DNA of 64,000 bases from Sinomonas cellulolyticus. Its GTDB lineage: Bacteria > Actinomycetota > Actinomycetes > Actinomycetales > Micrococcaceae. Below the pieces are notes generated by a model, which saw nothing but the letters and a program-made list of their open reading frames with translations, did not search any database and was not told the origin of the DNA. Below are positions 63,760 to 64,000 of this stretch, in pieces. Positions within the stretch are counted from its first letter, which is position 1; each line of letters begins with the position of its first letter. Position numbers and translations under genes: made by a program. The stretch spans positions 62,001-126,000 of the forward strand of contig NZ_BNCM01000008.1 in assembly GCF_014656475.1 (NCBI RefSeq), given 5' to 3'.

Positions 63760-64000
63760 TCAGCCGATCGTCGTCGGGGCGTCCAGGCCGAGGCGACGGC
63801 GGTCGCGCTGCTGGTTGACGAACAGGAGGGACAGCACACCGCACGCCAGCAGGAGACCGCCTGCGAGGGAGAAGGAGGCAGCGTAGCCTGCCGCCGGCGA
63901 CGCGGCACCGCCGATGAGGAACCCGGAGACAGCCGGGGCGAACACGCCTCCCGTGGTGAAGACTGCGTTGGCGATCGAGAGGTTGGCGCCGCGCTGCGCG
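63760..64000 (-). CDS. MFS transporter, C-terminal end (start beyond right edge)
   Basis: The last 79 residues are visible. ANLSIANAVFTTGGVFAPAVSGFLIGG is an amphipathic helix pair like the end of the eleventh segment of major-facilitator proteins. AAGYAASFSLAGGLLLACGVLSLLFV is the final membrane helix, followed by a basic cytosolic tail NQQRDRRRLGLDAPTTIG. The frame runs off the right edge without a start. The substrate cannot be deduced. Confidence 0.75.
   Translation of the reverse strand, partial: AQRGANLSIANAVFTTGGVFAPAVSGFLIGGAASPAAGYAASFSLAGGLLLACGVLSLLFVNQQRDRRRLGLDAPTTIG

Overview
The window is very GC-rich, uses GTG as well as ATG starts, and has many 4-bp ATGA/GTGA gene overlaps and several probably leaderless promoters. 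It carries a mycothiol-type arsenate reductase, a DUF5997-like gene and LysR/PucR regulators. Together these point to a high-GC actinobacterium, most likely of the Micrococcaceae (Arthrobacter/Sinomonas-like). The genus is an inference from gene content, not proven. I saw no rRNA, tRNA, CRISPR array or recognisable transposase.

Region 1 (1-32762, minus strand) is one uninterrupted reading frame of at least 10,920 codons, open at the left edge. It encodes a Sec-exported surface or secreted protein of about 1 MDa. From the N-terminus it has a signal peptide, a snapalysin-like zinc metalloprotease domain (HELGHVLGLAD plus a Met-turn), a Pro/Ala/Thr/Ser linker with 13-residue tandem repeats, and thousands of residues of beta-strand repeats. 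The repeats include five near-identical-length modules of about 400 residues. Embedded in or following them are two chitin-binding-like (CBM5/12) motifs, Calx-beta-like domains and RTX calcium-binding repeats. A sigma70-type promoter and a leader of about 220 nt with a possible structured RNA precede it. The very long open frames on the opposite strand here are codon-bias shadows.

Region 2 (33.2-46.6 kb) is metabolic. A sugar kinase / PEBP / HAD phosphatase operon diverges from a RelA/SpoT-domain gene. Next come an S53 (sedolisin) peptidase, then a LysR regulator divergent from a bifunctional PutA (proline to glutamate), with a perfect inverted repeat between them. A PucR-type regulator is translationally coupled to a glutaminase (glutamine to glutamate), and a Nudix hydrolase follows. 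Proline and glutamine catabolism, both giving glutamate, are thus adjacent.

Region 3 (46.5-53.9 kb) has an alpha/beta hydrolase, a LysR-effector-domain protein divergent from a DUF5997-like gene, and a butanediol-dehydrogenase-like enzyme bounded by a 21-bp direct repeat. It continues with two tandem secreted GH25-like proteins, a VOC protein, and a fold-type III PLP enzyme resembling D-serine dehydratase / D-threonine aldolase.

Region 4 (53.5-62.3 kb) holds a sulfide-stress operon: sulfide:quinone oxidoreductase, a 15-codon leader ORF, a TauE/SafE exporter and an N-terminally truncated Usp protein. Its promoter contains a CsoR/CstR-type operator. A lipoprotein serine hydrolase with a NarL-type two-component pair follows, then an arsR-arsC-flavoprotein arsenic operon with no efflux pump in the window.

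Region 5 (62.3-64 kb) has a secreted protein resembling aerolysin-type pore-forming toxins, an intergenic cluster of direct and inverted repeats, and the C-terminal end of an MFS transporter. A family of intergenic palindromes with the core ACGACGGCGGG recurs across the right half.
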